From NCBI GenBank assembly GCA_004297555.1, contig SCSV01000081.1:1-64000 (forward strand): DNA of 64,000 nt, read 5' to 3'. Source of the stretch: Salinibacterium sp. Lineage in GTDB: Bacteria; Actinomycetota; Actinomycetes; Actinomycetales; Microbacteriaceae. The notes under the pieces are model-generated. The model searched no databases. It was not told where the DNA came from and saw nothing but the letters and a program-made list of their open reading frames with translations. Of the stretch, positions 30,778-37,429 are shown in pieces (the stretch's first letter is position 1; each line of letters starts with the position of its first letter). A program made the translations under genes and the position numbers.

Positions 30778-31099
30778 GGTATTTTTTAACGGTACGCTCG
30801 AAGGCCTGTGCCGTCCGATTCTCTCCGCACCATCGGAGCCTCTCAGCATACGCAGCCACATGCTCAGGGCACTCTCCGCAACGCGCCCTAGCGGTCTTCT
30901 TAATCCAGGCTGACACAGTCTCCCGTGCGTACCTGGTAGCTTCAGCCGTCCAGGAAGTGTCGAGCAAGGCGTGGCACTCGTCGCACGTGTCCGGACAATC
31001 TCCGCTCTCATCCCATGAGTACAATGCCATCATTGTCTTGTCGTCGCCGTGGTCGGGACAGTAGAGCGTGGAGTCTCCCGCGTATGCGACGATTCTCAC
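30770..31099 (-). CDS. Zinc-finger-like protein (109 aa)
   Basis: GTG start (GTGA overlap). YCPDHGDDKTMMALYSWDES then CPDTCDECHALLDTSW and RCGECPEHVAAYAERLRWCG: three CxxC/CxxxH clusters. A small multi-zinc protein of unknown function. Its stop lies within the conserved promoter element P3. Confidence 0.7.
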   Translation of the reverse strand: MRIVAYAGDSTLYCPDHGDDKTMMALYSWDESGDCPDTCDECHALLDTSWTAEATRYARETVSAWIKKTARARCGECPEHVAAYAERLRWCGENRTAQAFERTVKKYLK

Positions 31100-31197
31100 T
31101 CTTCACACTCGCACTGTTCCCGAGTCTGTTCCGGATACGATTCTGACCCCGCGTTGACGTATCCGCTCGTCAAGTAGTTCGCTTCGATCTTACTCAC
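31096..31197 (-). CDS. 33-residue acidic peptide
   Basis: MSKIEANYLTSGYVNAGSES then YPEQTREQCECEE. GTG start with GGAGG nine bases upstream; its TGA overlaps the next GTG. First gene of the leftward arm after the conserved element at 31,232-31,250. Confidence 0.55.
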   Translation of the reverse strand: MSKIEANYLTSGYVNAGSESYPEQTREQCECEE

Positions 31198-31231
31198 TTG
31201 CTTTTGCCTCCACAAAGAATATGTGTCGTGT

Positions 31232-31250
31232 CCTGGGTCAAAAGCTACAC
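31232..31250 (-). promoter_or_regulatory. Conserved 19-bp element, copy A
   Basis: CCTGGGTCAAAAGCTACAC (plus strand), 17 of 19 identical to 25,149-25,167. It lies 35 bases before the mini-gene start at 31,197, so probably includes promoter or operator sequence for the leftward operon. It shares the 31.2-31.35 kb intergenic region with the rightward promoter P4. Confidence 0.55.
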
Positions 31251-31298
31251 ACTTCAGAAGTTTTCTTAAAATAGTTTCGGCTCAGAGAATGACCAGCT

Positions 31299-31349
31299 CG
31301 AAATAGTTGAGAAAACCCCTTGACAGGTGGAGCGGACGGGCCCTAGATT
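31299..31349 (+). promoter_or_regulatory. Leaderless promoter P4 with conserved upstream element
   Basis: Plus strand: CGAAATAGTTGAG plus AAAACCCCTTGACA (31,299-31,325), 18-base spacer, TAGATT (31,344-31,349), six bases, ATG at 31,356. Drives the plus-strand operon. Confidence 0.75.
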
Positions 31350-31355
31350 CTTAAT

Positions 31356-31754
31356 ATGAGCGAGCGAGACACCAAGCTTGAATTGATCGACGATGTTGAC
31401 GGGATGACGTATCGTGACGTGCTCGTGGATTTATGCCTGTCTCGTGCACGCGTCTTGACAAGCGCGGGCCGAAGCTCCATATTGCTAGAGCGTGTCGAGC
31501 TCCGGCCCGACGCGTGGTCGACCCGGAGCTCGCCCCCCACCCCGGGGGCCAGCTCACGGGCGCGCGCGAAACCGCGCGGCAGGACCCGGCCTGGGGGCGC
31601 CCTGAAAAGCGCGCGGCAGGACCCGGCCAAGGGGAGTTTTAAAAACCGCGCGGCAGGACCCGGTATAAAGGCTTTTCAAAAAGTGCGCGGCAGGACCCAG
31701 GGAAAACCTCTTGACAAACCTGTGGCGCCGGCCTATGTTCGAGTAGATGAATGA
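31356..31754 (+). CDS. Leaderless-start protein whose tail is read through the 37-bp repeats (132 aa)
   Basis: The first about 45 residues look like a real protein (MSERDTKLELIDDVDGMTYR, then DVLVDLCLSRARVLTSAGRS). Past about residue 60 the frame runs through the 37-bp repeat array. Because 37 is not a multiple of three, successive copies are read in different frames (RGRTRPG, ARQDPA, RAAGPG, RGRTQG). The gene overlaps the next start by eight bases. The N-terminal part is credible; the low-complexity tail may be incidental. Confidence 0.5.
   Translation: MSERDTKLELIDDVDGMTYRDVLVDLCLSRARVLTSAGRSSILLERVELRPDAWSTRSSPPTPGASSRARAKPRGRTRPGGALKSARQDPAKGSFKNRAAGPGIKAFQKVRGRTQGKPLDKPVAPAYVRVDE
31574..31700. 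repeat. Four direct repeats at exact 37-bp period
   Basis: Core GCGCGGCAGGACCCGG at 31,574, 31,611, 31,648 and 31,685 (last copy ends AG). The 21-bp intervals also keep a central GG and a terminal run of A. The last copy ends ten bases before the -35 box of the next promoter. Iteron or operator array. Confidence 0.92.
31711..31739 (+). promoter_or_regulatory. Leaderless promoter P5 of the HTH regulator
   Basis: AAAACCTC then TTGACA (31,711-31,716), 17-base spacer, TATGTT (31,734-31,739), seven bases, ATG 31,747. The 37-bp repeat array sits immediately upstream in place of the GAAATAGT half-element. Confidence 0.75.
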
Positions 31755-32091
31755 AACTCTGACCGGCCTCGCTCGCCCTTGGGGCAAACGTCGCGCCCTC
31801 GCGCGCCAGCTCAGCGGACCACCACACAATCTCACGCAGGAGCAGATCGCGGAACAGCTTGGCGTAACGCGCCAGCGTGTCGGGCAACTCCTAAAGGTAA
31901 AGCAGCAGCGCGCAGGAAGGCCCAGGACGCTGCGCACGCAACACAATCAGGTCTGCGGCAAGAAGATGTCGCCGAAGGTTGTTGCTGCTGTAAGACGCTT
32001 CTCTGGCGAGAAGGAAATCTCTCACCTGGCCGCTCTCGAATACCTTGCGTCGGTCGGTGCTGCCAGTGTCTATCCAGAGGCAGGCACGTGA
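31747..32091 (+). CDS. Helix-turn-helix regulator (114 aa)
   Basis: Residues about 28-55: LTQEQIAEQLGVTRQRVGQL, a clean HTH of the sigma-region-4/ParB-like kind, followed by a basic stretch (LKVKQQRAGRPRTLRTQ). The C-terminus has AAVRRFSGEKEISHLAALEY. It is read from a leaderless promoter that abuts the 37-bp repeats. It is therefore a good candidate to bind them and control itself, or to act as an iteron-binding initiator. Confidence 0.72.
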   Translation: MNETLTGLARPWGKRRALARQLSGPPHNLTQEQIAEQLGVTRQRVGQLLKVKQQRAGRPRTLRTQHNQVCGKKMSPKVVAAVRRFSGEKEISHLAALEYLASVGAASVYPEAGT

Positions 32092-32183
32092 GCCGCAGGC
32101 CAAGTGCTGCAGCATCGATCCTTGTAGCTATAGCAGCGACAGCGCTAGCTGTAGCGATCGTCTTCGGGGTGATGGGTTGGTAG
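32088..32183 (+). CDS. 31-residue membrane peptide
   Basis: GTG start overlapping the HTH gene stop (GTGA). VSRRPSAAASILVAIAATAL then AVAIVFGVMGW: basic N-terminus and one membrane helix. It could be a membrane-active phage peptide; function unknown. Confidence 0.6.
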   Translation: MSRRPSAAASILVAIAATALAVAIVFGVMGW

Positions 32184-32248
32184 GCAGAGCATTGCTGCTT
32201 GGCCTTCTGCTACTTGCCAACGTGGCTGGTGCGCCACTTAGGAGAAAC

Positions 32249-32521
32249 ATGGCTTCCAAGGAAACGACCGCAAACATCTCTTACAACCAGCACTACAGCA
32301 AGTGGACATACAGCTTCCAGGACTCAACAGGAAGACATAGGTTCGGGGCTCTTCCTGGGATGTCAGACACGTCTCCGCAGACAGTCCTAGAAGAGTTCAA
32401 GACCCTACTGACGGTCGACGACCTGCACCACCTCGAGGAGATCGTGATCCTGATGCCACCGTGTCCTGAGGGCTGCATCGCGCCGCACACGTTGAAGATT
32501 GGGCCAACGGCGTTCAGATGA
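32249..32521 (+). CDS. Unknown protein (90 aa)
   Basis: ATG preceded by TTAGGAGAAAC. MASKETTANISYNQHYSKWT, then GRHRFGALPGMSDTSPQTVL and a helix (FKTLLTVDDLHHLEEIVI). The frame is open upstream and would add a signal-peptide-like LVGRALLLGLLLLANVAGAP from a TTG at 32,177. The ribosome site favours the short form, but a secreted form is possible. Confidence 0.65.
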   Translation: MASKETTANISYNQHYSKWTYSFQDSTGRHRFGALPGMSDTSPQTVLEEFKTLLTVDDLHHLEEIVILMPPCPEGCIAPHTLKIGPTAFR

Positions 32522-32919
32522 CGAGCGTCTGGTGGATTGAGGACGGCGCGTACAGTAACTACGCCGTGCTAGGCGTCTTCTCGTCAGAGCAGAACGCACA
32601 CACTGCGTTGCAGGAACTGCGCAGCAAAACAGCTGACATCGTCGAGGTAACGCTCGATGGTGGTATCGACATGCTGAAACAGGGTTTGCATATTTTCGTC
32701 GTCACAATGTGTCGCGACGGCAGTATTGAGAGTCTCCTGCAGCCACACACATTCAACGTAGATGATGATGATGTGAAGCCGCACCTGTACAAGGACGCGC
32801 TGAGCGAAGGGTTCCTAATGCACATCAACGTGTGGGCGAAGTCAGAGAAGCACGCCATCAAGGTAGCGAACGAGCACAGAACAATGCTCGTCGCCAGCGG
32901 AAAGTGGCCAGGCGCGTGA
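32518..32919 (+). CDS. Unknown protein (133 aa)
   Basis: MTSVWWIEDGAYSNYAVLGV with FSSEQNAHTALQELRS: the 'v..g.Y.dy.v.gVFss.e.A..a' pattern resembles small phage/bacterial domains of unknown function. A second half (LMHINVWAKSEKHAIKVANE) repeats the layout. ATGA overlap upstream. Confidence 0.68.
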   Translation: MTSVWWIEDGAYSNYAVLGVFSSEQNAHTALQELRSKTADIVEVTLDGGIDMLKQGLHIFVVTMCRDGSIESLLQPHTFNVDDDDVKPHLYKDALSEGFLMHINVWAKSEKHAIKVANEHRTMLVASGKWPGA

Positions 32920-33281
32920 AGAAAAAGCATGCCACTAGAGGCGCCACTTATTTAGGTAGCATTTGCCGGAGATGCGGCGCTGGTGTTCGGTATGTCAGTA
33001 CTGGCAGGTGCGTCGGCTGCATGAAATTGTGGGTTACTAAGTCGTTCTTGGTATCGACGTTACGTGCCCTAATGCGTGGGAAGCCATGTCATATTTGTCA
33101 ACTTCCGATGACGCATCCATGCGCCGACCACGATTCAAGATTTAGTGATGTCCGTGGTTGGCTTTGTCATAAGTGTAATCGTGGCCTTGGACAATTTAAC
33201 GATGACCAACGTCTAGTGCAGCTTGCCGCCAACTATTTGTTGATGCATCGGACCACTCACGCTTTCCGGGAATCAGCATGA
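32916..33281 (+). CDS. Endonuclease VII-like HNH nuclease, second copy
   Basis: 121 residues from a GTG overlapping the previous stop. A zinc ribbon (CRRC 17-20, CVGC 32-35) precedes the nuclease: CHIC (58-61), ADHDSRFSDVRGWLC (Asp71-His72-Asp73) and CHKCNRGLGQFNDD. It has the EndoVII catalytic pattern of DH plus two CxxC pairs. It is only distantly similar to the 6,569 copy, so not a recent duplication. Role: junction resolution or homing. Confidence 0.82.
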   Translation: MKKKHATRGATYLGSICRRCGAGVRYVSTGRCVGCMKLWVTKSFLVSTLRALMRGKPCHICQLPMTHPCADHDSRFSDVRGWLCHKCNRGLGQFNDDQRLVQLAANYLLMHRTTHAFRESA

Positions 33282-33484
33282 GTCCGGCCCACGCCCCAGA
33301 CCCGTATCGGATCCCCTACACGCGCAAGACCGCAAGGCCTCGCAGCGCCCGCTATTACGGCTTCGCGCTGGACCCGAAGAATCTCCCACCCCTAAAGCCC
33401 TACCGGCCGGGACCAGACCCTGGCTTGCCGGATCCGAAGGACGAGCACGAGGACCTTCCCCTGAGAGACTGGAGTAAGCGATGA
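33278..33484 (+). CDS. Pro-rich small protein with C-terminal EDLPLRDW motif (68 aa)
   Basis: SPAHAPDPYRIPYTRKTARP then LPPLKPYRPGPDPGLPDPK and the end HEDLPLRDWSKR. Probably disordered. The terminal (H/P)ED(L/V/I)P(L/I)xxW motif recurs in the products at 34,264 and 34,476. Confidence 0.6.
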   Translation: MSPAHAPDPYRIPYTRKTARPRSARYYGFALDPKNLPPLKPYRPGPDPGLPDPKDEHEDLPLRDWSKR

Positions 33485-33822
33485 TCATCTACACCGATTG
33501 CACGTGTGGCCGCGGGAACCCGCGCGACGATGAGAACGATGCCGAGCTCATGGACCTAGGGCATTGCTGGCACGACGAGAATTGCCCGGTGATGGCGGAG
33601 TTTCTACGAAGAGAGGATGATCTCGACCCACGACTCACATGCGAGATCACGGCTGTCGACGGTACGGATCGCTGCATGTTCATCATCACGCACGCCGAGC
33701 TCGGGAAGCTGTTGGGTGTCCAAGACCCTGTCGCCGCAAAGATTTCCCTGGAACGCGCCGCGCGCTACGTCGGCCGCGCCCTCGCCGAGGGCAGGGCCGC
33801 ACACGACTGGTGTGTCGGATGA
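33481..33822 (+). CDS. Unknown Cys-rich protein (113 aa)
   Basis: N-terminal CTCGRGNPRDDE and GHCWHDENCPV may bind zinc. Then beta (RLTCEITAVDGTDRCMFIIT) and a helical end (DPVAAKISLERAARYVGRAL). No family recognised. Confidence 0.65.
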   Translation: MIIYTDCTCGRGNPRDDENDAELMDLGHCWHDENCPVMAEFLRREDDLDPRLTCEITAVDGTDRCMFIITHAELGKLLGVQDPVAAKISLERAARYVGRALAEGRAAHDWCVG

Positions 33823-34025
33823 GAGGTAAGCCCGTGCGGGACGCGAAGAGCCAAAACGCGCCCCCATGCGACAGGCTGTTCCGCGGAGAGCAGTGCGGCG
33901 CGCCTTCGGTGGGACGAGTCCGAAGCGCTCGCGGGCAGGAGTTCAATGTGTGTATTGTCCATAAGGGCCTGTGGGAGTCAAACCAGCGCGGACAGGCGAC
34001 GCATCGCGGTCGTCTTGCTAGATGA
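33819..34025 (+). CDS. Small Cys/His protein (68 aa)
   Basis: ATGA overlap with the upstream gene. PPCDRLFRGEQCGAPSVGRV, then EFNVCIVHKGLWESNQRGQA: the 'C......C......C..H' pattern suggests one zinc. Basic tail. No family recognised. Confidence 0.6.
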   Translation: MRGKPVRDAKSQNAPPCDRLFRGEQCGAPSVGRVRSARGQEFNVCIVHKGLWESNQRGQATHRGRLAR

Positions 34026-34264
34026 ACGCTCAAAAGCGCCGAGTCCGAGCGATGCGTGCGACTCTGCCCGAGCGTGTTCGAAAGAGGACCCTGTTCGGTT
34101 TGCTTTGTACACCACGCAACTGGTGCCGCGCCCAATACACGCACGTAGGCAAAGTCACCACCACTATGGATCTGCCGCTCGATAAGATCGAGTTGCTGGA
34201 TTGGGTTGGGACCAACGAGGAGGTGAGTTTCAATCTCATGGCCGACGGTACCTGGAGTTTGTGA
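34022..34264 (+). CDS. Unknown protein (80 aa)
   Basis: Basic helical N-terminus (QKRRVRAMRATLPERVRKR), then beta DKIELLDWVGTNEEVSFNLM. ATGA overlap upstream, TGATG overlap downstream. No family recognised. Confidence 0.6.
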   Translation: MNAQKRRVRAMRATLPERVRKRTLFGLLCTPRNWCRAQYTHVGKVTTTMDLPLDKIELLDWVGTNEEVSFNLMADGTWSL

Positions 34265-34491
34265 TGATCAAGCACCCGTGGCGTCGCGGCAAGGGCTCAA
34301 GCAACAAGGCTGGCGGCTCCCACTGCGAGCGCCTCCATCAATGGCCACGCTTCGCGACTGTCCACGAGCCAATCCCAGTTTTTATCCCCCCGATAGAGCA
34401 TGAGGATGTTCCGCTCGGGCAGTGGGCGGCAACACCAGCAACTCCAATCCGACCATTCAAATTCGAGGAGGCCAGATGTCGGTCAAAATGA
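34264..34491 (+). CDS. Small protein with EDVPLGQW motif (75 aa)
   Basis: Basic N-terminus (MIKHPWRRGKGSSNKAGG), then PVFIPPIEHEDVPLGQWAAT and a short basic tail. Shares the short C-proximal motif with two neighbours. Otherwise unrecognised. Confidence 0.6.
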   Translation: MIKHPWRRGKGSSNKAGGSHCERLHQWPRFATVHEPIPVFIPPIEHEDVPLGQWAATPATPIRPFKFEEARCRSK

Positions 34492-34796
34492 CGCTCCCGG
34501 CCGGCACCGAGCTCGAGCTTGAGTCTCCGGTAATCAACGATGGGGTACAACAGTATCTCAAAAAAGTAATCGGGCGCGGCGAGGCTCTGACTCCGGAATT
34601 CGCAGAGGCCTGCAGGCAAGAGCTGGTCGCGTTAAGGGTACGCCACGCCATCGCATGTGACAAGGTGCTCGGGCTCGAGAAGAAGATTGCGGACGCCAAG
34701 GCTCGTGTCGAAAGTCTCGAGCGGGAGATCGCTAACCAGCGCCGCACAGCAGACCCGGAGGACATACCCATCGGAAAATGGACGACGCGGACGTGA
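34476..34796 (+). CDS. Coiled-coil protein ending in EDIPIGKW (106 aa)
   Basis: Start MSVKMTLPAGTELELESPV with GAGGAG upstream. Coiled coil at residues about 60-95 (VLGLEKKIADAKARVESLER). Ends DPEDIPIGKWTTRT, the third copy of the motif. Confidence 0.65.
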   Translation: MSVKMTLPAGTELELESPVINDGVQQYLKKVIGRGEALTPEFAEACRQELVALRVRHAIACDKVLGLEKKIADAKARVESLEREIANQRRTADPEDIPIGKWTTRT

Positions 34797-35077
34797 GTGT
34801 CGAAAGGGTGAGGCTCACCCTGGACCAGCTCGACCTCGACAAGAACGTCCTAAAGCAAAGCGCTCTCGAGTTCGCCTCGAACCCGGGGTTCAATGAATGG
34901 GTGGATCTGCGCGACCAAATGGCGACCGTAGAAGCGCGCCTGAAAACGTTGCTACAGCAGACGCACGAGTCGTCGGTCGACGAGAAGGTGAGGCTTCTGC
35001 ACGAGCGCGATACTTGGCCCTGGATCTACACGCTCAGCGAGGTTGCGTTCCTGATGTCTCCTGACGAGGGCTCCTAG
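34778..35077 (+). CDS. Helical protein, last of the plus operon (99 aa)
   Basis: MDDADVSVERVRLTLDQLDL then MATVEARLKTLLQQTHESSV. The start is ATG 34,778 or GTG 34,793; the latter overlaps the upstream stop (GTGA) like many genes here. Its TAG overlaps the TAG of the convergent gene (CTAG). Confidence 0.6.
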   Translation: MDDADVSVERVRLTLDQLDLDKNVLKQSALEFASNPGFNEWVDLRDQMATVEARLKTLLQQTHESSVDEKVRLLHERDTWPWIYTLSEVAFLMSPDEGS

Positions 35078-36666
35078 AGCTTCATCCACTGCCCGTCGAC
35101 AGGGAGAGGCCTGCCCGCCACCTTCACAGTCGCCCTGCCAGCCCCTGGCCCGCTGGCCTTCACGCGGTTCTCTAGCGAGTCATACTTCACGCTAACCTCG
35201 GCAAGATCGGATCCCAGGTCCCAAACGGCCACGATCCTCGAGGAGGCCTTCAGATTGAGCGTGGCCGCCTTTCCGTCGATGGTGGCGGTGACGGCGATCC
35301 CACCAGCCAGACAGGCCGTAAACGCGTCCTGGGCACACAGGGCCTGCCAGGCCATGGCCGTGGGCGTGGCCCCCGGCGGGGCGGCTGTCGGAACCGCCGT
35401 TGGCGTGGCTGTCGGCACCGCCGGCACCGTTGGGACCGGCGTGGGTGGCCTCGTTGGCTCCGGCGGCGCGAACCCCAGCGAACCCCACCAGGTACCCGCA
35501 GGCGAAGCGACGTAGATCGCTGCGGCCGTCACGAGTGTCTGGCTAGGCGCTATCCCCGCGTCCCCCGTCGTGGCCTGCAGCCAGTTCTCGAAGAGCACCG
35601 CGGCCCCATCGGCCTGGCGTTTCTCCCAGACGTAAGGGATCCCGTTCGGCGAGATCCCGGGCGCGCCTACAAACCCCCGCAGGCCAGCGGGGGGCAACCA
35701 TACGACCAGTGGGGTCAGCGCCGTGCCGTTGATCGCTAGCAGCGCCACGCCCCTCGAGACGCCGTCCGTGGACGTCGCCTCGACCATCACGTGGTCCCCG
35801 ACCGCCACGACCCCAACGAGCTGGGAGAGCGACTGCAGCCCCAAGGCGTTTGAGTCGAACGTGACGAAGGTCTGTGCCTGCAGGTCGACACGTACCAGCA
35901 GAGCCCCCGTCGAGTACCAGAGCCCCCCAAGCGTGATGCCAGAGCTCGAGGGCATCGAGGAGTTGACCGGAACCGTCAAACGGCTCGAGACATAGCTGCC
36001 GCCGGCGGCGCCCAGTGTCGTCAGGTCGGCGCGGTAGGCCCCGGCGACCGAGATCGAGTACCCGACGTATTTCCCGGGACTGGGCTGGTCGACCTCGACC
36101 ACACCCTTGACCCCTGTCCACGGAGCTCCAAACTCGCCGCGAAGCTGCCATTTCGAGTCGTAGACAAGCACACCATGCGTCGTCCGGTGCGTCGCGGCGA
36201 TGATTCGCTCACCATCCTGGCTCATGGCGACGCGTGTCACCGTCTCCTGGCCGTCACCGTTCGGCGGATAAGGCGACTTGATGCCGAACTTGAACGACGG
36301 CGCCGGAGCCAGGCTCCAGACGTCGAACCCGTAGGCCTTTTGGGCGATCAGCACGTTTTTGGTGCTAGAGATGGCGATGTTGCCGCTGCCGATCGGGACC
36401 GACGACTGGGCCACCGGCTCGAACTTCGTCAAAACCAGCGACGAACTGACGGCCGGTATTGCAGTCAGGGTGGAGCGTGCGAAGCCCAGCCTCGTGGTGG
36501 GCTCGGCCGGCGGCGTGTACGACGTTGCGGCGCCCGGGGTGACAATGGCCTCCTCGAGCGATTTGGTCGTGACCGGCGTCTGCGTTCGCAGGACCGCGGT
36601 TAAGACCCCAAGTCCAACCGCCGCGCCGAGCCCTGCTGCTGCCGTGGCCTTTGTTTTAGCTTCCAT
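35074..36666 (-). CDS. Membrane-anchored beta-propeller-like protein (530 aa)
   Basis: AAGGAGGGTCGA precedes ATG. Residues about 8-27 form one hydrophobic segment (AAAGLGAAVGLGVLTAVL) with basic flanks, an uncleaved anchor. Residues 70-390 repeat a blade-like pattern (TRVAMSQDGERIIAATHRTT, HGVLVYDSKWQLRGEF) like WD40/YVTN propellers. A Pro/Thr linker (TRPPTPVPTVPAVPTATPT) leads to a C-terminal beta domain (AVTATIDGKAATLNLKASSR). Nothing like it is standard in phages. It could be a cell-surface receptor mask, exclusion factor or adhesin. Confidence 0.65.
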   Translation of the reverse strand: MEAKTKATAAAGLGAAVGLGVLTAVLRTQTPVTTKSLEEAIVTPGAATSYTPPAEPTTRLGFARSTLTAIPAVSSSLVLTKFEPVAQSSVPIGSGNIAISSTKNVLIAQKAYGFDVWSLAPAPSFKFGIKSPYPPNGDGQETVTRVAMSQDGERIIAATHRTTHGVLVYDSKWQLRGEFGAPWTGVKGVVEVDQPSPGKYVGYSISVAGAYRADLTTLGAAGGSYVSSRLTVPVNSSMPSSSGITLGGLWYSTGALLVRVDLQAQTFVTFDSNALGLQSLSQLVGVVAVGDHVMVEATSTDGVSRGVALLAINGTALTPLVVWLPPAGLRGFVGAPGISPNGIPYVWEKRQADGAAVLFENWLQATTGDAGIAPSQTLVTAAAIYVASPAGTWWGSLGFAPPEPTRPPTPVPTVPAVPTATPTAVPTAAPPGATPTAMAWQALCAQDAFTACLAGGIAVTATIDGKAATLNLKASSRIVAVWDLGSDLAEVSVKYDSLENRVKASGPGAGRATVKVAGRPLPVDGQWMKL

Positions 36667-36686
36667 TCGACCCTCCTTGATGATCA

Positions 36687-36992
36687 TCAGTAAACCTCCG
36701 GGATCCAAGCTACAGCGCCATCCCACTTCCAAGACACGCGACGATTTCCGCAATCGCACCTCCGCTGCAGGCCGTCCCATTGCCCGCACTCGGTGCAATC
36801 GACAGGGAAGTACATCGTACATTCGATGCGTTCCTTTAGAGCATGAAGAGCCGCCATTGCCGCACGGTCCTCGCTGAACGACGTCGCCGCCTCTTCGAGA
36901 CGGTTTTGCCCTTCTGCGTTCAGACCGCGTACTACGTTAACGCAGGCAGTCCAGTTTGGTTCGCCCCCGGCTGCGAGCTTGGCGCGTGTCAT
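36687..36992 (-). CDS. Zinc-ribbon protein (101 aa)
   Basis: Start ATG 36,992 overlaps the stop of the 54-residue membrane gene. Helical N-terminus (EEAATSFSEDRAAMAALHAL), then VDCTECGQWDGLQRRCDCGN with CxxC...C.C, a small ribbon. No family recognised. Confidence 0.65.
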   Translation of the reverse strand: MTRAKLAAGGEPNWTACVNVVRGLNAEGQNRLEEAATSFSEDRAAMAALHALKERIECTMYFPVDCTECGQWDGLQRRCDCGNRRVSWKWDGAVAWIPEVY

Positions 36993-37153
36993 GGCCATAT
37001 CATCGCGCACGCGAGGCTCAACGCCGAAAAACTTATGAAAAGGCGATCACACTCACGCGTCAAGGACGGCGAATCGTCGGGAGTAGCCAAGAGTCGATTC
37101 CAGAGGAACAGCGCGGCTGGGAGAAGTCCGAACCCATGGCCGAAGTAGCTCAC
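36989..37153 (-). CDS. Small membrane protein (54 aa)
   Basis: GTG start sharing a base with the upstream TAG; stop overlaps the next ATG. MSYFGHGFGLLPAALFLWNR, a polar loop, then LFISFSALSLACAMIWP: two membrane segments. Tight coupling on both sides supports it. Confidence 0.55.
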   Translation of the reverse strand: MSYFGHGFGLLPAALFLWNRLLATPDDSPSLTRECDRLFISFSALSLACAMIWP

Positions 37154-37425
37154 TACGCGTCTCCGGCCGGCCTGGCTTCACTTCGAATCCACCACTGCAC
37201 CGCGTCAGCCGCATCGAGGTACTCGCTCGACGGAGTCATTGTGATCTCCTGCCCCACGCGATAGGTGCTCCAAATGCATTGCCTGAGATGAGCCGGCAAG
37301 CGAAACCAGTGCATCTTGCACCCCCACATCGCGGGCGGAACTTGTGCCACGCACCCCGGCCAGTGACAGGAGTGCGAGCGCGTCTGCTTAGACGCGAGGA
37401 CGTGGCCGACCTTACCGAGCGGCAT
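37153..37425 (-). CDS. Widespread phage protein of unknown function (90 aa)
   Basis: MPLGKVGHVLASKQTRSHSC then HWPGCVAQVPPAMWGCKMHW, a pattern I recognise from many phage genomes. It continues LRQCIWSTYRVGQEITMTPS and ends with a helix. The Cys/His set (C..PGC......GC..HW) suggests a zinc site. Function not established. Confidence 0.75.
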   Translation of the reverse strand: MPLGKVGHVLASKQTRSHSCHWPGCVAQVPPAMWGCKMHWFRLPAHLRQCIWSTYRVGQEITMTPSSEYLDAADAVQWWIRSEARPAGDA

Positions 37426-37429
37426 TGCC

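Noticed and set aside
31574..31700. CRISPR array
   Set aside because: Repeats are only 16 bp with 21-bp intervals that are themselves similar, only four copies, and no cas gene; better seen as a 37-bp tandem repeat.
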